Shown here piece by piece: positions 1 through 12,130 of a DNA stretch of 64,000 nt. The DNA comes from Arctopsyche grandis (Eukaryota > Arthropoda > Insecta > Trichoptera > Hydropsychidae): assembly GCF_051622035.1 (NCBI RefSeq), contig NC_135362.1, positions 29,695,001 to 29,759,000 on the forward strand, written 5' to 3'. The stretch's first letter is position 1. Every line of letters starts with the position of its first letter. The notes below the pieces were generated by a model that did no database searches, was not told where the DNA came from, and worked only from the letters and a program-made list of their open reading frames with translations. The position numbers were made by a program, and so were the translations under genes.

Positions 1-617
1 AAACTTGAGACAATTTTTTAGAGATTCTGGACATATTGAATTAAAAGAAGTGAACAATTTGTGATTTAAGTCAAACAGAAATATGTAGTGTTTTTGAAAT
101 ATAACAGCTCAATTGTTGGTATGATTTTTGACATTATTTCACCATATTGCTATCCTTACTTGTAAAGCATATAATTTGCTATGAAATGTTCTCATAGTAT
201 ATTTCAAAAAAAGTTTTATATTTGGTCTAGAAAAGAAATAGTTGATTAACATTTAGCGATTGCAATTTTGTATGAAACTATTTATAGAAATCTATACATA
301 CAAATCAACTTTAAACCTCCCTCACCGAAGTGGGATATGCAAGTGCCCCAATTTTTACGTTTTTCGTAATAACTATGTGGTTTTCAAAGCTATACACCCT
401 ATATTTCTTGTATTCCTAGAATGAAGTATAAGAAATTTATTTTAATAGATTTTGTACGATTTAGAAAAGGGTACATCGTAAAACAATACATTTATACATT
501 TCTACGTTCCAAAGTATGATTTAAAGGCGGTAGCGATAAGTCATGTTTTTGACTGTTCGCTTTCATATTCTTGTTGATCGATGAATGAATGCGAGAGAAA
601 AAGACAACTATATTTTG
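1..617. other. AT-rich, no gene seen
   Basis: I see no coding sequence, RNA gene or recognisable repeat boundary here. The stretch is AT-rich and frequently interrupted by stops in all frames. Confidence 0.5.
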
Positions 618-1413
618 GTAAGCTATTGTTTTCGTCGCTTTTTGCGCGTGGCTATTGAGTCATGCAGTCGCCTGTTGGCTTTACCTATGTGCGTTTGCAT
701 GTTGATGCTTGTCGTTATTTTTTAATACAAAAATAGTCAAAAGCATGCTATGGGATTAAAACTTTTTTATGTTGATGTATAAAATGATTAATATTAAGAG
801 GGCTGTACACCCGAAACCTTAATTTTGTTACCGTTCCTTTCTTCGATATATATATTGAGTGTATGTATATATTGAGTGAATGTGACAATATATATCAATA
901 TATATATTGATTGAATGCGACAGTTGCGCTTCGACCAGATAAAACGTGTTTTAAATTGACAAAATCGAGGTTTCGTATTCTACTATTTTCTCCTCCAAAA
1001 CTGGACCAATTTTTAAAAAAATTTCATCATCGGTATGAGAAAGATATTTTCTGTGCATCTATCGGCGTATTTTTTTTTAAATCGACCGTTAAATAACCAC
1101 ACTAGACTCTTTTCGTGGGTGTAAAAAAGAGGCGATTTTATAGATGTTTGGCGGCTCCTAGCTCCTATAAAAAATAATTAATCAAAAAAATAAAACGATA
1201 GATGCACCCCAATGGTGGATATCCATAGCATATTAAAAAATAATTTCTCTAGTGCCATAATTGAGGTAGGGAGAAGTATAGTACGTTTGTATGGACAACG
1301 CACTGCTGTCCAGCCCTCTTAACATCAACATGCAAACGCACATAAGTAAGGCCAACAGGCGACTGCATGACTAAATAGCTACGCGCCAAAAGCGACGAAA
1401 ACAATAGCTTACA
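618..1413. repeat. Inverted-repeat arms flanking a MITE
   Basis: The segment 618-707 is repeated as its reverse complement at 1323-1413. Both arms contain the words gtcgcctgttggc and gcgtttgcatgttgatg or their complements. The right arm abuts the end of the TTAA-flanked MITE at 794-1322, so the MITE appears to have landed inside an older foldback element. The arms have a few mismatches. No ORF is carried. Confidence 0.6.
794..1322 (-). mobile_element. TTAA-flanked MITE, copy 1
   Basis: A 529-bp element bounded by TTAA, with inverted termini reading ttaagagggctgtacacc and, at the other end, the complement of ttaagagggctggacagc. It is in the opposite orientation to the copy at 17894-18426 and matches it over its length, including the internal atatattga-rich palindromic zone. 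TTAA targets are typical of piggyBac-type transposition, so a non-autonomous piggyBac-like element is inferred. A 61-codon ORF across it is repeated in all copies and looks incidental. Confidence 0.75.
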
Positions 1414-2090
1414 TATATTGAACCCATTTGTATTGATAAAAGCTGTATTTTGATTAAAAAATACTGGGGTCTTACGCGACTCCGGTTCGGGACACTCGTT
1501 CGATCTCGACGCTCCGTCCTTCAAAGGTTAAATAATTTTGAATTTAAATAAAGTCGCATTGAAACAAAATTGAATAAATTTCTCTAGACTTTCATCAGGT
1601 TTTGACAAATTTGAAGCCTTTTAGTTTACAAACAAACCTTCCGCAGGCTGAGCCATCGCCGTGGAATACACAAATCGTGAGATTTCGCTTTCATACGTGT
1701 CGCACTCATAAAATGGAATAATGAAAACCCATTCCAATCGTCTGGTTGAGAGAACTTTCGATTCGAGTCGCGTTTGGACTGGGTACCTTTTTGTCAAAAC
1801 TGTATAAAATCGAAGCGTGTCAAATGGACAAACGCGCGGTTGGGACACGCATGGCTATTGTGACCGCGACTTTGTGCTTTTTACTTGATTTGCCGTATTA
1901 TTTTCAATATTTTGTGCGTAAAGAATTCAACAGATGTTAAAAACGAGTCAATGAATATTCCTACCCAGGTGTTTGCCAGTCACTTTATCGAGCATCTACT
2001 TATTTAGTTGTCTTCTATCTACAAGATATCTAAAATATTTACAGTTGAACACGGCTGCAGAATGAATAGCTACAATCAATATGCATATGT
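1414..2090. other. Unassigned, no gene seen
   Basis: No supported gene. Short ORFs on both strands at 1621-1940 overlap each other and resemble no family I know. Confidence 0.45.
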
Positions 2091-2094
2091 AAAT

Positions 2095-2470
2095 ACCAAC
2101 CAGCAGCGTGGTCTAGTGGTGAGTGTTTTATTATTTCGTGCAAGGTGTCACGGGTTCGATTCCCACTAGAGTCTCGTTGTTGGCCAGACCTTGGTTTGTC
2201 GAGGTTGATCGTTTCTTGGCTTGGCAAGGTTTGAAACAGAAAGTTGGCTTTTCCTTCCCAATTTTCTGTTTCAAACCTTGAGTTATTGTTATATCTCAGG
2301 TTTTCGCCAGATTTCTCACCATATGTACATAGATGTCTCTGTGGTTGTTTATCGAATGTAAACATTCGTATTGTTACATTAAAAATGTTATTAATCGTAT
2401 TTATACGATGTTTGTAATATCTGACCATTTATATGTGTATGTATGTAATAATTATGTATTATTAATAATG
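2095..2470 (+). mobile_element. tRNA-derived SINE, variant A
   Basis: The 5' head looks like a tRNA: an A-box-like gtggtctagtggtgagtg followed about 40 nt later by a B-box ggttcgattcc. The tRNA-unrelated body (ttggccagaccttg, tcgatcgtttcttg, agatgtctctgtgg) recurs in the copy at 16090-16595. Pol III internal promoter boxes are expected from this structure. It is a retroposon and not a working tRNA gene, because the stems do not close into a cloverleaf. Confidence 0.75.
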
Positions 2471-2554
2471 CATATAAATCTCTTATATTTCTACTCCGCT
2501 CAACTAAACCCTTTAATGATCCTCATGTACTTAAATTACTTTATTTTTCCCTTG

Positions 2555-3760
2555 TAAGGTCTCACCTTGAATTTACCCTCAATTATCTGGTCACTTTTTA
2601 TATATCCCATATTAATTGTATTGAAAAAGTACTCCAACTAAAATTTATCAAATCCTTACGCTACCGTTTTCCTCTCTACACCCCTGCAACTATTCCCAAT
2701 ATTTCAAAACTCCTATCCTTTAACAATTTTTCAGACGACTCACTGATGCTACATTCCTTTTTAAGCTCCTAAATGGTTTCCTCGATTGTCTCGATTTACT
2801 GAGTGAGATTGTTTTCAGGATCCCAGTTAGGTTTAATAGAAACGCTGCACTCTTTTCTCTTAATTCTTTCAATACTAATTTCCTAATATATTCCTATCTA
2901 CAGCATGTTTATCGTATATTTAACGGGGAACTAAACGAGGTTGATCTAATCGGTGTTTCCTTGCATCGATTCAGGATTGCCATTGGGAGATTTCGATTGA
3001 TTGATCCATTTATATTTCTATTTTATAATTATCAATATATTACATATATTATTTATAATTATACATATTCATGATAATTATTTTCTTCTTTTTTTTCTTA
3101 AATATTGATACACTATATTGTATAGGTACTTGTTATTACTTTATCTACGAATGTCGTAGTAACAATAGATGAAGTTTTGTGATCATGCGAAAATTCGAAC
3201 TCGAGATTTTGACTGATTCGAACTCAGAATCGATCACTGATTACGTTTTCATAATCTATAAAAGGTGTGTGTGTGTCTGTGTATTTTGGGGATTTTTTGA
3301 ACACCATTAGTCCTATCGAACTGAAACTTTGTATTGGTTACTGAAATTCTTATGGACACGAAGTAAATTTTTTTCAAATTTTAAAGTTGACCGGAAATGG
3401 TACCTCCCCTTATAGGTATCCTCTATTTTTAAGTTTTTGAATTCAATTATCCCCCAAAATAATAGCTGAATCGGACAGAAATTTTTTTACTTGTATTAGA
3501 AATCTTTATAACTTTATATTTTTTAAATATTTTTATCTGAGCTGGAGGTTTTTTTATTTATTTCTCAGAAACCTTTTGGTTAATTGAACTGAAATTTCAT
3601 ATCTAGTTTTTATATCTACGTACATACGTCCTTCTTTATGTATATTATATTATATTATCTGTAAAAATCTCTCAGATGCTATTTTGCTTCCCTTTATTTT
3701 TATGCATTTCTACATCTGTTTTGATTTGATTTGATTTTTCAATTAAAGAAATATATAAAA
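2555..3760 (+). mobile_element. LINE 3' end (family B), interrupted
   Basis: From 2555 to about 3010 the sequence is the degenerate C-terminal part of a non-LTR reverse transcriptase ORF. It is nearly the same as the better preserved copy at 25590-26515 (aaggtctcaccttgaattt, aaatccttacgctacc). The tail resumes at about 3640 and ends near 3760 with ttgatttttcaatta and an A-rich end, as in the other copy. Between them, about 3120-3640, lies a dispersed repeat. It is dead, with several frameshifts. Confidence 0.65.
3120..3640 (+). repeat. Dispersed repeat with gaactcgag motif
   Basis: This begins around ttactttatctacg and carries agtaacaatagatgaagt and cgaactcgagattttgac. Other copies are at 19175-19430 (+), 28735-28885 (-) and 30480-30720 (+). 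This is the longest copy and extends into a segment rich in tatcgaactgaaact. Two of the other copies adjoin a retrotransposon remnant, so it is probably the untranslated part of a LINE. It encodes nothing recognisable. Confidence 0.6.
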
Positions 3761-4189
3761 TTACTGGTATTACGAATAACGGGTGTATCGAGGAAATGTT
3801 CTTTGTTCAATAATGGTGTTCAACTGCAAATGCAATAAAAAGCAAAAAGTATTAGCGACTTTCATAAAACTAACGACTCTGTTGCAACACACTCGCTAGA
3901 TATCTTCAAAACATATTCAGTTTGACCGAAGAATTAAAAAACATCAGTTAAAAGAACACGTGTTATTTGCTTGCGAGCGTCTGACAATTGAACTACCGGC
4001 TTTGTATTCAAATGCAACTCTAGCAATTATCGTTACTTTGAAATTTAACTTTCGTTACATTGCATGAAACTCCTTTTACGATGAAATGTACATATCTCTT
4101 AAAATGAAGTGAGCGTTTCTTTATTAAAAATTTGCAAAAATAATTTTTTGAATATTTGCTTAATTTTTTTGATTTTTAAATGCTTTTTA

Positions 4190-4425
4190 TTATTACGAAA
4201 TTATGTTCACAATACATCTTATATATATTTTAATAGCTACTAATCTACTGATCATTTTCTATTTTACAATTTTAATTTAATTTGGTTAGTAATCACAGTA
4301 TTATATTATTCTAATGTTAATCTAAAGCATAATAGGAAAAAGAGCTCAAAAACCTATTTACAATCCTTATAAATGTTCATAATACATCTAATACATAATA
4401 TTAATTAAAGACTCTCTTTAAAGAC
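4190..4425 (-). mobile_element. Jockey-like LINE 3' UTR fragment
   Basis: This is nearly identical, as reverse complement, to 32640-32890, where the same sequence follows a reverse transcriptase C-terminus. Shared words include gagctcaaaaacctatttac and ttaatttggttagtaatca. It is only the 3' tail, as expected from 5' truncation during target-primed reverse transcription. Confidence 0.7.
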
Positions 4426-4435
4426 TGACAGTGAT

Positions 4436-4580
4436 ATTAGAGCCCGGAATCTGAAGGGGCTGTTTATTGTTCAAAAATTGTAAATGCATTGTTAAAGGTT
4501 TGCCGAACCTTTTTTACAAAGGATTTACAACAATGGAACAATAGATAGCACTGTGACTATCCTACCTCTAGTGATATATA
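4436..4580. mobile_element. Foldback MITE family X, copy 1
   Basis: A short palindromic element with the family core (ttgtaaatgcattgttaaagg, accttttttacaaagg, caacaatggaacaatag) and the edge ctatcctacctctag. Related copies are at 6308-6480, 6727-7040, 19455-19730 and 20186-20375. It is non-coding and non-autonomous. Confidence 0.6.
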
Positions 4581-4768
4581 CCAAAACGACCCTTTGGACC
4601 ATTTTCGGTAAAATATCGACAAGTTCTTCAAACACCGTTATCGATCACTGTCAAGCAAGGTTAAACACTACTATAGAATTTCAACGAAACAGCACAAATG
4701 TTTCGTTTTGAGAAAACGGTACCAGGTATGGTACCATGAACGCCATATTTTTTTCTATATGTTTAAAT

Positions 4769-5690
4769 CTGTTTGCAGATGATGCATTGATATATATAAT
4801 TGGAAAGAATGTTGATGCAATGTCTGAGATTTTAAATATAGAATTAAATTATGTGAATGACTGGTTGTGTGAAAACAAATTAAAGCTGAATGTGAATGAA
4901 ACAAAAATGATGTAGTTGAATGGTAAAAATAAAAATATATTGAATGAAATTAGAATTGATGATAATTTAATTGAAAAAGTTGAAAATATAAAATACTTGG
5001 GAATATACATAGACTCAGGACTAAATATTAAGATGCACACTGACTATATAATAAAAAAAATGGCTAGAAAAGTTGGTATATTATGTAGTTTAAAAAATAT
5101 TTTAAGTAAAAAAAGTAAAATTTTAATATATAATTCAATTGTCTTGCCACATGTGGTTTATTGTGCCACTGTGCTTAATTTGTTTAGTGGCCAAGATTTA
5201 GAAAAAATGCAAAAAATACAGAACAAAGCTATGAGAGGTATTTTGAATGTGAGTAGATTTAAGAATATTGGAATTATGTTAGATGAATTGGGATGGATGA
5301 GTATTAGAATTGGTCTAAATATTAGTACATTGTCTTTTGTTTATAAGTTAGATCATAAGTTATTGCCTAAGTACTTTAATGATTATATAATAAGGAATAG
5401 AGATATACTTTGTTTTTATACTAGAAATAAGGACAAAGTAGTTGTAAGTAGAATAATAAAAAACAAGACAGCTGGGGGTGTTTTTCACAGGGGTGTGCTC
5501 ATGTATAATGTCCTCCCTGAGTGCATCAGGTCTGCTAAGACCATGGATGCATTCTTGCGAGGTGCGAAGAGAGACCTCTGTGAGGGACAGTACATATAAG
5601 TTAATTATAAATTTTAGAGTTAAGTAATTAAGATGTATTTTTAAATTAGCTTGATAGTTAAGATAATATATATAAATAAATAAAATAAAA
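4769..5690 (+). pseudogene. 5'-truncated LINE reverse transcriptase (family A)
   Basis: The reading frame opens with LFADDALIYI, the catalytic YADD-type box of reverse transcriptase. It is broken once by a TAG at 4913-4915, then stays open to a TAA at 5597-5599 (227 codons). Downstream motifs typical of the LINE thumb and C-terminus are visible: IKYLGIYID, LIYNSIVLPHVVYC and MQKIQNKAMRGIL. The 3' end carries an A-rich aataaataaaataaaa tail. The last 120 bp recur at 62090-62215. This is a Jockey/CR1-type fragment; the clade is uncertain. The finger and palm regions upstream are missing. Confidence 0.8.
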
Positions 5691-5699
5691 CCCACGTCC

Positions 5700-6307
5700 C
5701 ACATCCCACGCTATATGATTTCGCCCTTATGCCTTCTATGCGTACATACATACAGGTACGAGTTACCCAATTATAATACTACAGAATAAATTCAAATGAA
5801 ATTTTTCAAGGACTCTCTGTTACGCAACGTCGTTCCAATTTAACCATTCCATTTTAAGGTCCACACACAATTGCGTTCGCCGGTGTGAACGGAGCATAAG
5901 GAGGCGCCGAAGCTTTGTCTCCAAGATTCTCTCCCCGTTTGATTTATGCGTGCATTTGTTTAATTCGAAATTTAGAGCCGACCGAGGCGGTGGTGGCCAT
6001 AAATACAAACTACCAAATGTTGTGTTGTTCACTTTGGACACAAAAGCGTGCTCGTATTTCATATTTAATGTCACGCAAGGACAGAAACTGAATGTTTCCT
6101 AATCCGACCATAAACTGCTTTATCTTCCTCCCTTCTTCTCCCCTTCGCCCTTTATCGAGCCTTTCGCCCGCACACTCCATTGTGTTCCAACACATTACGA
6201 CGATGGCTTTTTTCTCAAGCGGGCAAAGCACGTCCCAGATAGAAACCAATCTCACTACAATCAGATTTTATAATTATACAAAGAAATCGTCCCCTTTCTA
6301 ATTATTA
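5700..6307. other. Unassigned, slightly GC-richer
   Basis: Overlapping 60-84 codon ORFs occur on both strands, but none has a recognisable motif and they mostly shadow each other. I cannot support a gene. Confidence 0.4.
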
Positions 6308-6480
6308 TAATAATTAGACACCGTGTTTTTTCCAGGAATCGGGGTGGTTTAGCTCTATTTACAAAGCTAGAGTAAAAAAAAAAAACGTTCGGCGAACCTT
6401 TAACAATGCAAAGAACAATACACAGCACCCTCTGGGTCTGTTTTTTTCAAGATGGCACCTTGGTTATCCGGCCTTTAATA
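6308..6480 (-). mobile_element. Foldback MITE family X, copy 2
   Basis: A near-exact reverse complement of 20186-20375: ggtttagctctatttacaaa, the family core aacctttaacaatgca, and the terminal ggcaccttggttatccggcc. It is non-coding. Confidence 0.65.
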
Positions 6481-6589
6481 ATAATTTAAAACCAACTATC
6501 ATATATTTATTGGAATTATATTTAAACCGAATTTTCCAACGGTGGATTTTCTTGACAATTTTCAAAACAAAAAAAAAAGACATCCAAAC

Positions 6590-6680
6590 TTTCAAAGAAG
6601 CTGAAGGAGAAGTAACGCAATAGAATTACACAAAAAAGCGTCAAGGGGTAGTTGTATGTTATCCGAGTTGTTTTTGAGCG
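6590..6680 (+). repeat. Dispersed repeat, inverse of 14500-14575
   Basis: Words such as acgcaatagaattacacaaaa and gtatgttatc match, as reverse complement, the sequence just left of the Harbinger-like MITE at 14573. Copy 14573 is therefore an insertion into this repeat family, and 6590-6680 shows the empty arrangement. Confidence 0.45.
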
Positions 6681-6726
6681 CCTTTTAAAATTAGGACTTC
6701 TCGAAACTGCGCTACTATTCAGTGCA

Positions 6727-7040
6727 ATTTAGTGCATCTTTCCGGGATCCCTTATTACTAGAGGTAGGATAGTCACAGTGCTATCCATTGTTCGGCAAAC
6801 CTTTAACAATGCATTTACAACCTTTGAACAATAGACGGCCCCCTCAGGCTCCGGTGACTACTTATTACTAATAAGTAGAGGTAGGATAGTCACAGTGCTA
6901 TCCATTGTTCCATTGTTGTAAATTGTTTGTAAAAAAGCAAACTTTTAACAATGCATTTATAACCTTTGAACAATACGCGGCACCTTCTGGGTCCGGTGAC
7001 TACTAATAAGGGATCCCGGAAAGATGCACTAATAAGTTAT
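6727..7040. mobile_element. Foldback MITE family X, copy 3 with long inverted ends
   Basis: Both ends read tagtgcatctttccgggatc inward, so the element is a near-palindrome of about 310 bp. Inside, the family core occurs twice (ctatccattgttc, tttaacaatgcattta). No ORF. Confidence 0.7.
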
Positions 7041-7214
7041 TAGAATCCTGTCCAAGATTACATTGCTGAGGTATTAAATAAATCAGCAGGGCCAGCGAGT
7101 GGAATCCCGGACCCTGGAAAAATAATTCCATACCCTATGACAAACCAAAAAAAAAAACCTTATACTTATATTTTAAATATGCGAAAAATCTATCAAAATA
7201 TTAGAAAAATACCT

Positions 7215-8150
7215 ATTAAATGCTATTTTTACTAACCTCTTCTTACTTTCATTTACGATCGCTAGTCAAAAAAAATTTTGGCTCTTATCCGATCGTTTTC
7301 ATATTTTGCCATTTTGCTCAGTTTGGTCATCAATAAAAAGTGGAAGTGTCATTCGCCATTACCATGGTGAAAAAATATCGTATTAGACACGTTTGAAAAT
7401 ACTCACTCGTATTTCTGCCTGACGGCTATTGATCGTTTTTTTAGCCTCTTCTTACTTTTCGTCACCATCTCAGCTTTTAATTGTTTAAACGCCTATAACT
7501 TTTTCTGTTTTCACTCTATATTTTATAAAATTTGTTTGAAGTAACCGAATAAGAAAGTATGGTATAAGAGGTACGATTTCACATGGATACAAATAATGCC
7601 CGGATCGAAAAATAATAAACATTTAGCATTAAAGATATACATATATGAATTTTTATGTAGAATAATATAAAATATCAATATCCATCAGTCGAACGTCCCA
7701 AAACGGGGCCCCATCAAATAGTTCGGGCCCTGAAACATTAACCCTAACTTCTCCCCTTCTTGGTATTCGTACTATTTTACATAAATTAATCATTTTTACT
7801 AACCTCTTCTTATTATACAGTTTTTATTAGTTTCCCCTATTGGTCTGACAAACTTCCTACATTCTTCCAATTGCTTTGAAACTTTGCCATTTTGCGAGAT
7901 TTGACCGCCGATACAGATTTTAATTGGGTTCACTAAGTCGATCGTGAAATATAATCGTACTAAACACGTTTAAGAATCCAAAAAATTTGGAGAAGGTGAC
8001 AGCTCACCCATTGCCAATAATAAGCCAGTAAGTAGCCTTGTTTGTTTGACTTCCCACCCCCTACTCGTTTTGTCAGATTTTAATTGTTTGAACGCTTATA
8101 AGTTTTAATTTATCCTTTTCTCATTATATCTTATAAAATTTGCATTATAG
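7215..8150 (+). repeat. Two diverged direct repeats
   Basis: Segments 7220-7540 and 7795-8150 share ordered words (tttttactaacctcttctta, actttgccattttgc, ttttaattgtttaaacgc with small changes, ttataaaatttg). This suggests an old tandem duplication or two copies of one unclassified repeat. No coding potential. Confidence 0.5.
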
Positions 8151-11100
8151 GCTCTCATTATATCTCATATACATATATTTTTACTTCACTAATAGGTTAT
8201 CTTATGAATAATAAAAATACGTTTTTATTAAATTGAAGTGGCTGATGCTTCATTCGTTCTTTGGCATAGATGTAAAATATTCTATATCCATTATCCACAG
8301 CATAGATGTATTCTATATCTATGTTATTTGGCCAAGGCGTTCTCGTTTACGCTTGTTTGATGTATATTTTTCTCATTTATATATCTTTGTTTTCAACTCT
8401 CTGATTTTGACTTTTTTAATTGATTTTGGACTGAGAGAACCTTTTATTAAAACATCTTACGTGTGTCGAATTTCGGTTATATCAGTTTATCAAGAGATAC
8501 GTGATTTTCGCATCTATTTTGCGGCTAATTTTTCAAACGCCTTTCAATTATTTTTAACTAAAATGACTTATTAAATAAATAACAGGTTTGTATTATGAAG
8601 TTTTCGTATTTATCATATTTATTTTAAAATGTTACAAATACTTTTCGTTCATATGTATTTTTAAATATAATACATACATATTTAATAACAAAAACAAAAC
8701 ATTGTGAGTTTGAAACTTTATATTATAGAAACGTATGAATTTCTATATTATTTTTTACGTATTATAAAAAAAAAGCAGCTATGTGTGTGCGTCTTTATTT
8801 TCTAAATAAAATGCAAAAGTTACTGAAATGTGATAAAAAGCTTTGAATTGTTAAGTAAAAATGTATAAGTATATTTTAAAATCTCATGCAGTACTAACAA
8901 GATAAGTATTTGCATTTAAATTTGTCCTTTTATCGGTATGATTCACAGAAACTTATCTTACGAGTTTTTGCTGGATAGGGTTTCCAACTGCCAAGATCCA
9001 TGATTGATCAGCATTATCTACATATGTATGTAAATATGTTGCTGTAAATATAATGTGTATATTACATATACAAATGTGTGTATGTAAATGTGTGTATATA
9101 TGTTAATCGATATATTGATAATTTAATTGGAAAACTTATGTATGTACGCATATGTAAGTATGTATTTAATTTTAAATGAATTGCACATATCATATAATAC
9201 CATCTGACAAAGTCCGGTAGCCATAAGAGCCGCCTGAAGATCGCATACGACAAGGATACCATTTCGCGTCTAATGAATCAATTGCACGCGCATATTGATT
9301 TCGTATTATTATTACAGGTAGGACGAAGGTGAGATTAAAATAAATACGACGTTGGATGTGCCCTCACGTACAACACGAGGTAAATTTATAACAGTATGCG
9401 TTATTAGTCAGACAAAGGACTTGTCCAGAAATGAAGCCGTTGGAGTCCTGCTAAGCCACAAAGGCCACCGAGTCCGAGATTTACGACCGATTTTATCTCT
9501 GCTCACAAATATTTCAATGGTAACATTTTTTTCACATTTTTTGAAACAGGTATACATTATGTGTATACGCAGTATACGGCAACACCACTAATATGTCTAT
9601 TTGGTCATCGGACTGTGCCTCGGCGTCTCGTTTGCATGGCAAACAGTTCCGAGAAGAAACACACCCGCGAGAGACCGTGGATTGTGGAGCCATTGTGGAG
9701 CGGTGATCCGTGATTAATATCAATATTTACCGTGTGCCCCGTGTATATACGAGAATACACACAATAAAAATTTAGATGTGAATTTTGACGGGAAGGCCGA
9801 ACGCAAACTGACATTTTACAAGTTCCGTGTGTAATAAAATACGAAAATAAATACAGGAAAAGTCTCATATACGGGTATGCGATGTGTACCCTCGGGGAGG
9901 ATAAAAGCGAGCAAACAAATTCTTTGGAATGTAAGTATATCTCTAGGATCTAAAGATATACTTTTATATTTTCATTGGATCTAAAATACATTTTCAAATC
10001 TAGAGGAGAATGTATATAGAATATGTAGATTAGGATTAGGTATACGGAAATAATGAATACAATATTATATTTAACATAATACTTACATATTATATATAAT
10101 ATGTTCAATTCCATACAATGTAAATGAATATTTTAATTAAATAAATAAATTTTAAATTGTTTTTTATTCGTATTTGTATATTATGAATTAAATGGATTCG
10201 AATTTTCTACGTTTTTCCTTAAAATGCATTGGAGACTTCAACGAACGGTTATAAAGAAACCCAAACCCTTAGTAAAACTATTTTTTTCTCATTCAGTATT
10301 AACGTAGGAATTTTAAGACTCAAAAAGTCTGATTATATTAAGAATTATTTAATCTACAACTGTTTATTTACCATTATAAAACGATTTTTTGTATACATAT
10401 ATGTACATACACATGTATAAATTCTATTTACATTTATGTATACCTATGTATATATTTATAAACAATTGAAATAAAATTTATAAAAAAATATTTTGTATTA
10501 CACTTATTTCAATAAGAATATGTTTTTTATAAATATTAAAAAAAATCGCATTACATACGAATATAGGCGTATTTACATATATATATATTAAAAAAAGTCA
10601 CTGAGTAACATTTCGATTATATATTTATATCTATACGTACATATGTAGATTTTTCGCAAATGAAAGAAAAATTGAACCAAGTCAACTACAAAAAAGACTT
10701 ATGAAGTACAGTTGTCAAAATATTACTAATGGGGGTTGAATACCTGTCCCAGAACTTATTATGGAATGTAACAATCGAATTTGCAGTAGTTTCATCTGTA
10801 TATATATAAAGTATAATAGGAATTTGCGGATTGTATTGTAACAGTTTGTACTAAGAAAAACAAACAAACAACATTATAATCTGCATTCGTACCTAGGCTT
10901 GAAGCTTGACAACAGTATTCTAAGAACAAGTATCTGCATTTTGGTGAGAACAAACCAAATCGCTTGAATATTTCCGTTGACGAGATAAAAAGCACTACAA
11001 TATTTATGACATGTTGAAGCCTTTACGTTTCGCTAATGCTTTTGTCAAGTGACAGTTTTCTGTTTGACAAATTAGATAATGAAGTGTCGTTGCTTACAGG

Positions 11101-11955
11101 TAAAGCGCTTCTCAAACCACTGCAAACATTTGAAAAAAAATACTTACAAGTAGATAAGTACATATGTATGCATATATGGAATCGATAGAAAGTCGTAGGA
11201 TGTTGCCATACGATAAATTAAATTATATAAACGACCTTATAAATATCACGTAGCGTCCGTATCCTATATATAATATTACGTACACTGGTTGACATTTGAA
11301 ATTTCATCCTTATACACTACTAATAGCATGACATTTTGCATCCATTGATCCGATACGTTGAGCAATACGTGCAACCGAAGTTGATAATTTGATAATATCT
11401 ATCGCTCAGAACTGTTTGCCGGTCATTGGAGGATGATTGATGATCACAACAGTGTCTTAATCAAGATTAGTCAAACAGTAGGTTTACACCGCGAACATCT
11501 GCTATTCTTTTCCATACGAATAGTAGCCGGTATGTACTATTATATGTACCTACATATGTACGAGTCTTGCATTGTCATTGTACACGTTGTAAAGCGATCA
11601 TCGATGGTGTATATTATATGTAAATGTACCACTTCCGGTCTCATCAATAATAATAAAAAGAGTATTTGGATATCATTATCTCGGCCTAGATAAAAAGCAT
11701 TGTGGTTATAATACTACGTCATGTTTGAAATGGCGATTGATTTATATCACTCCGTATTGTAAAGGATCTGCATTTTTCCTTTATCTATATTTAAATTCGT
11801 GCTATATCTTTATTACTTTATTGTAAACATTTTTAAGAATTTATGTAAATTAGTTTAGATAAGAAGCAGACCATCAGAAAGCATGAAAACTTGAAATTTC
11901 CCCATTGTTAATTTTTTTTTCATTGTTTTTCATATAGATATGTAAATATCTATTT
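8151..11955. other. Long AT-rich region, no gene supported
   Basis: ORFs up to 113 codons are present (for example 8233-8574), but their composition is that of AT-rich noncoding DNA and I recognise none. Runs of alternating tacatatgtatg occur throughout. The part at 9300-9900 is somewhat GC-richer, again without a supportable gene. Confidence 0.45.
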
Positions 11956-12130
11956 AAATTTATTTATTTATTATTTTATTCATACCAGGAAAGCCTAGCA
12001 GGTAAACTCTGTTGCACTTTCCTGGCTAATTACAAACAATTATACAGTATCATAGAAACAGAGTGAGTAGCATTTTATAATATCAGCAAATTCGAGATGC
12101 TTATAAACTCGAATTTTAGAGAGATAAATA
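11955..12130 (-). mobile_element. SINE 3' tail fragment
   Basis: It starts with T-rich ttatttatttattattttatt, then ataccaggaaagcctagcagg, a terminal box shared with the fuller SINE copies at 16645-17105 and 22815-23262. The tRNA-like head is missing, consistent with 5' truncation. Confidence 0.6.

Noticed and set aside
2039..2428. 129-codon minus-strand ORF
   Set aside because: It runs antisense through the tRNA-derived SINE at 2095-2470, and short related reading frames appear in other SINE copies.
9352..9591. 79-codon ORF MDVPSRTTRGKF...
   Set aside because: It has no recognised motif, and overlapping antisense ORFs of equal quality exist nearby.
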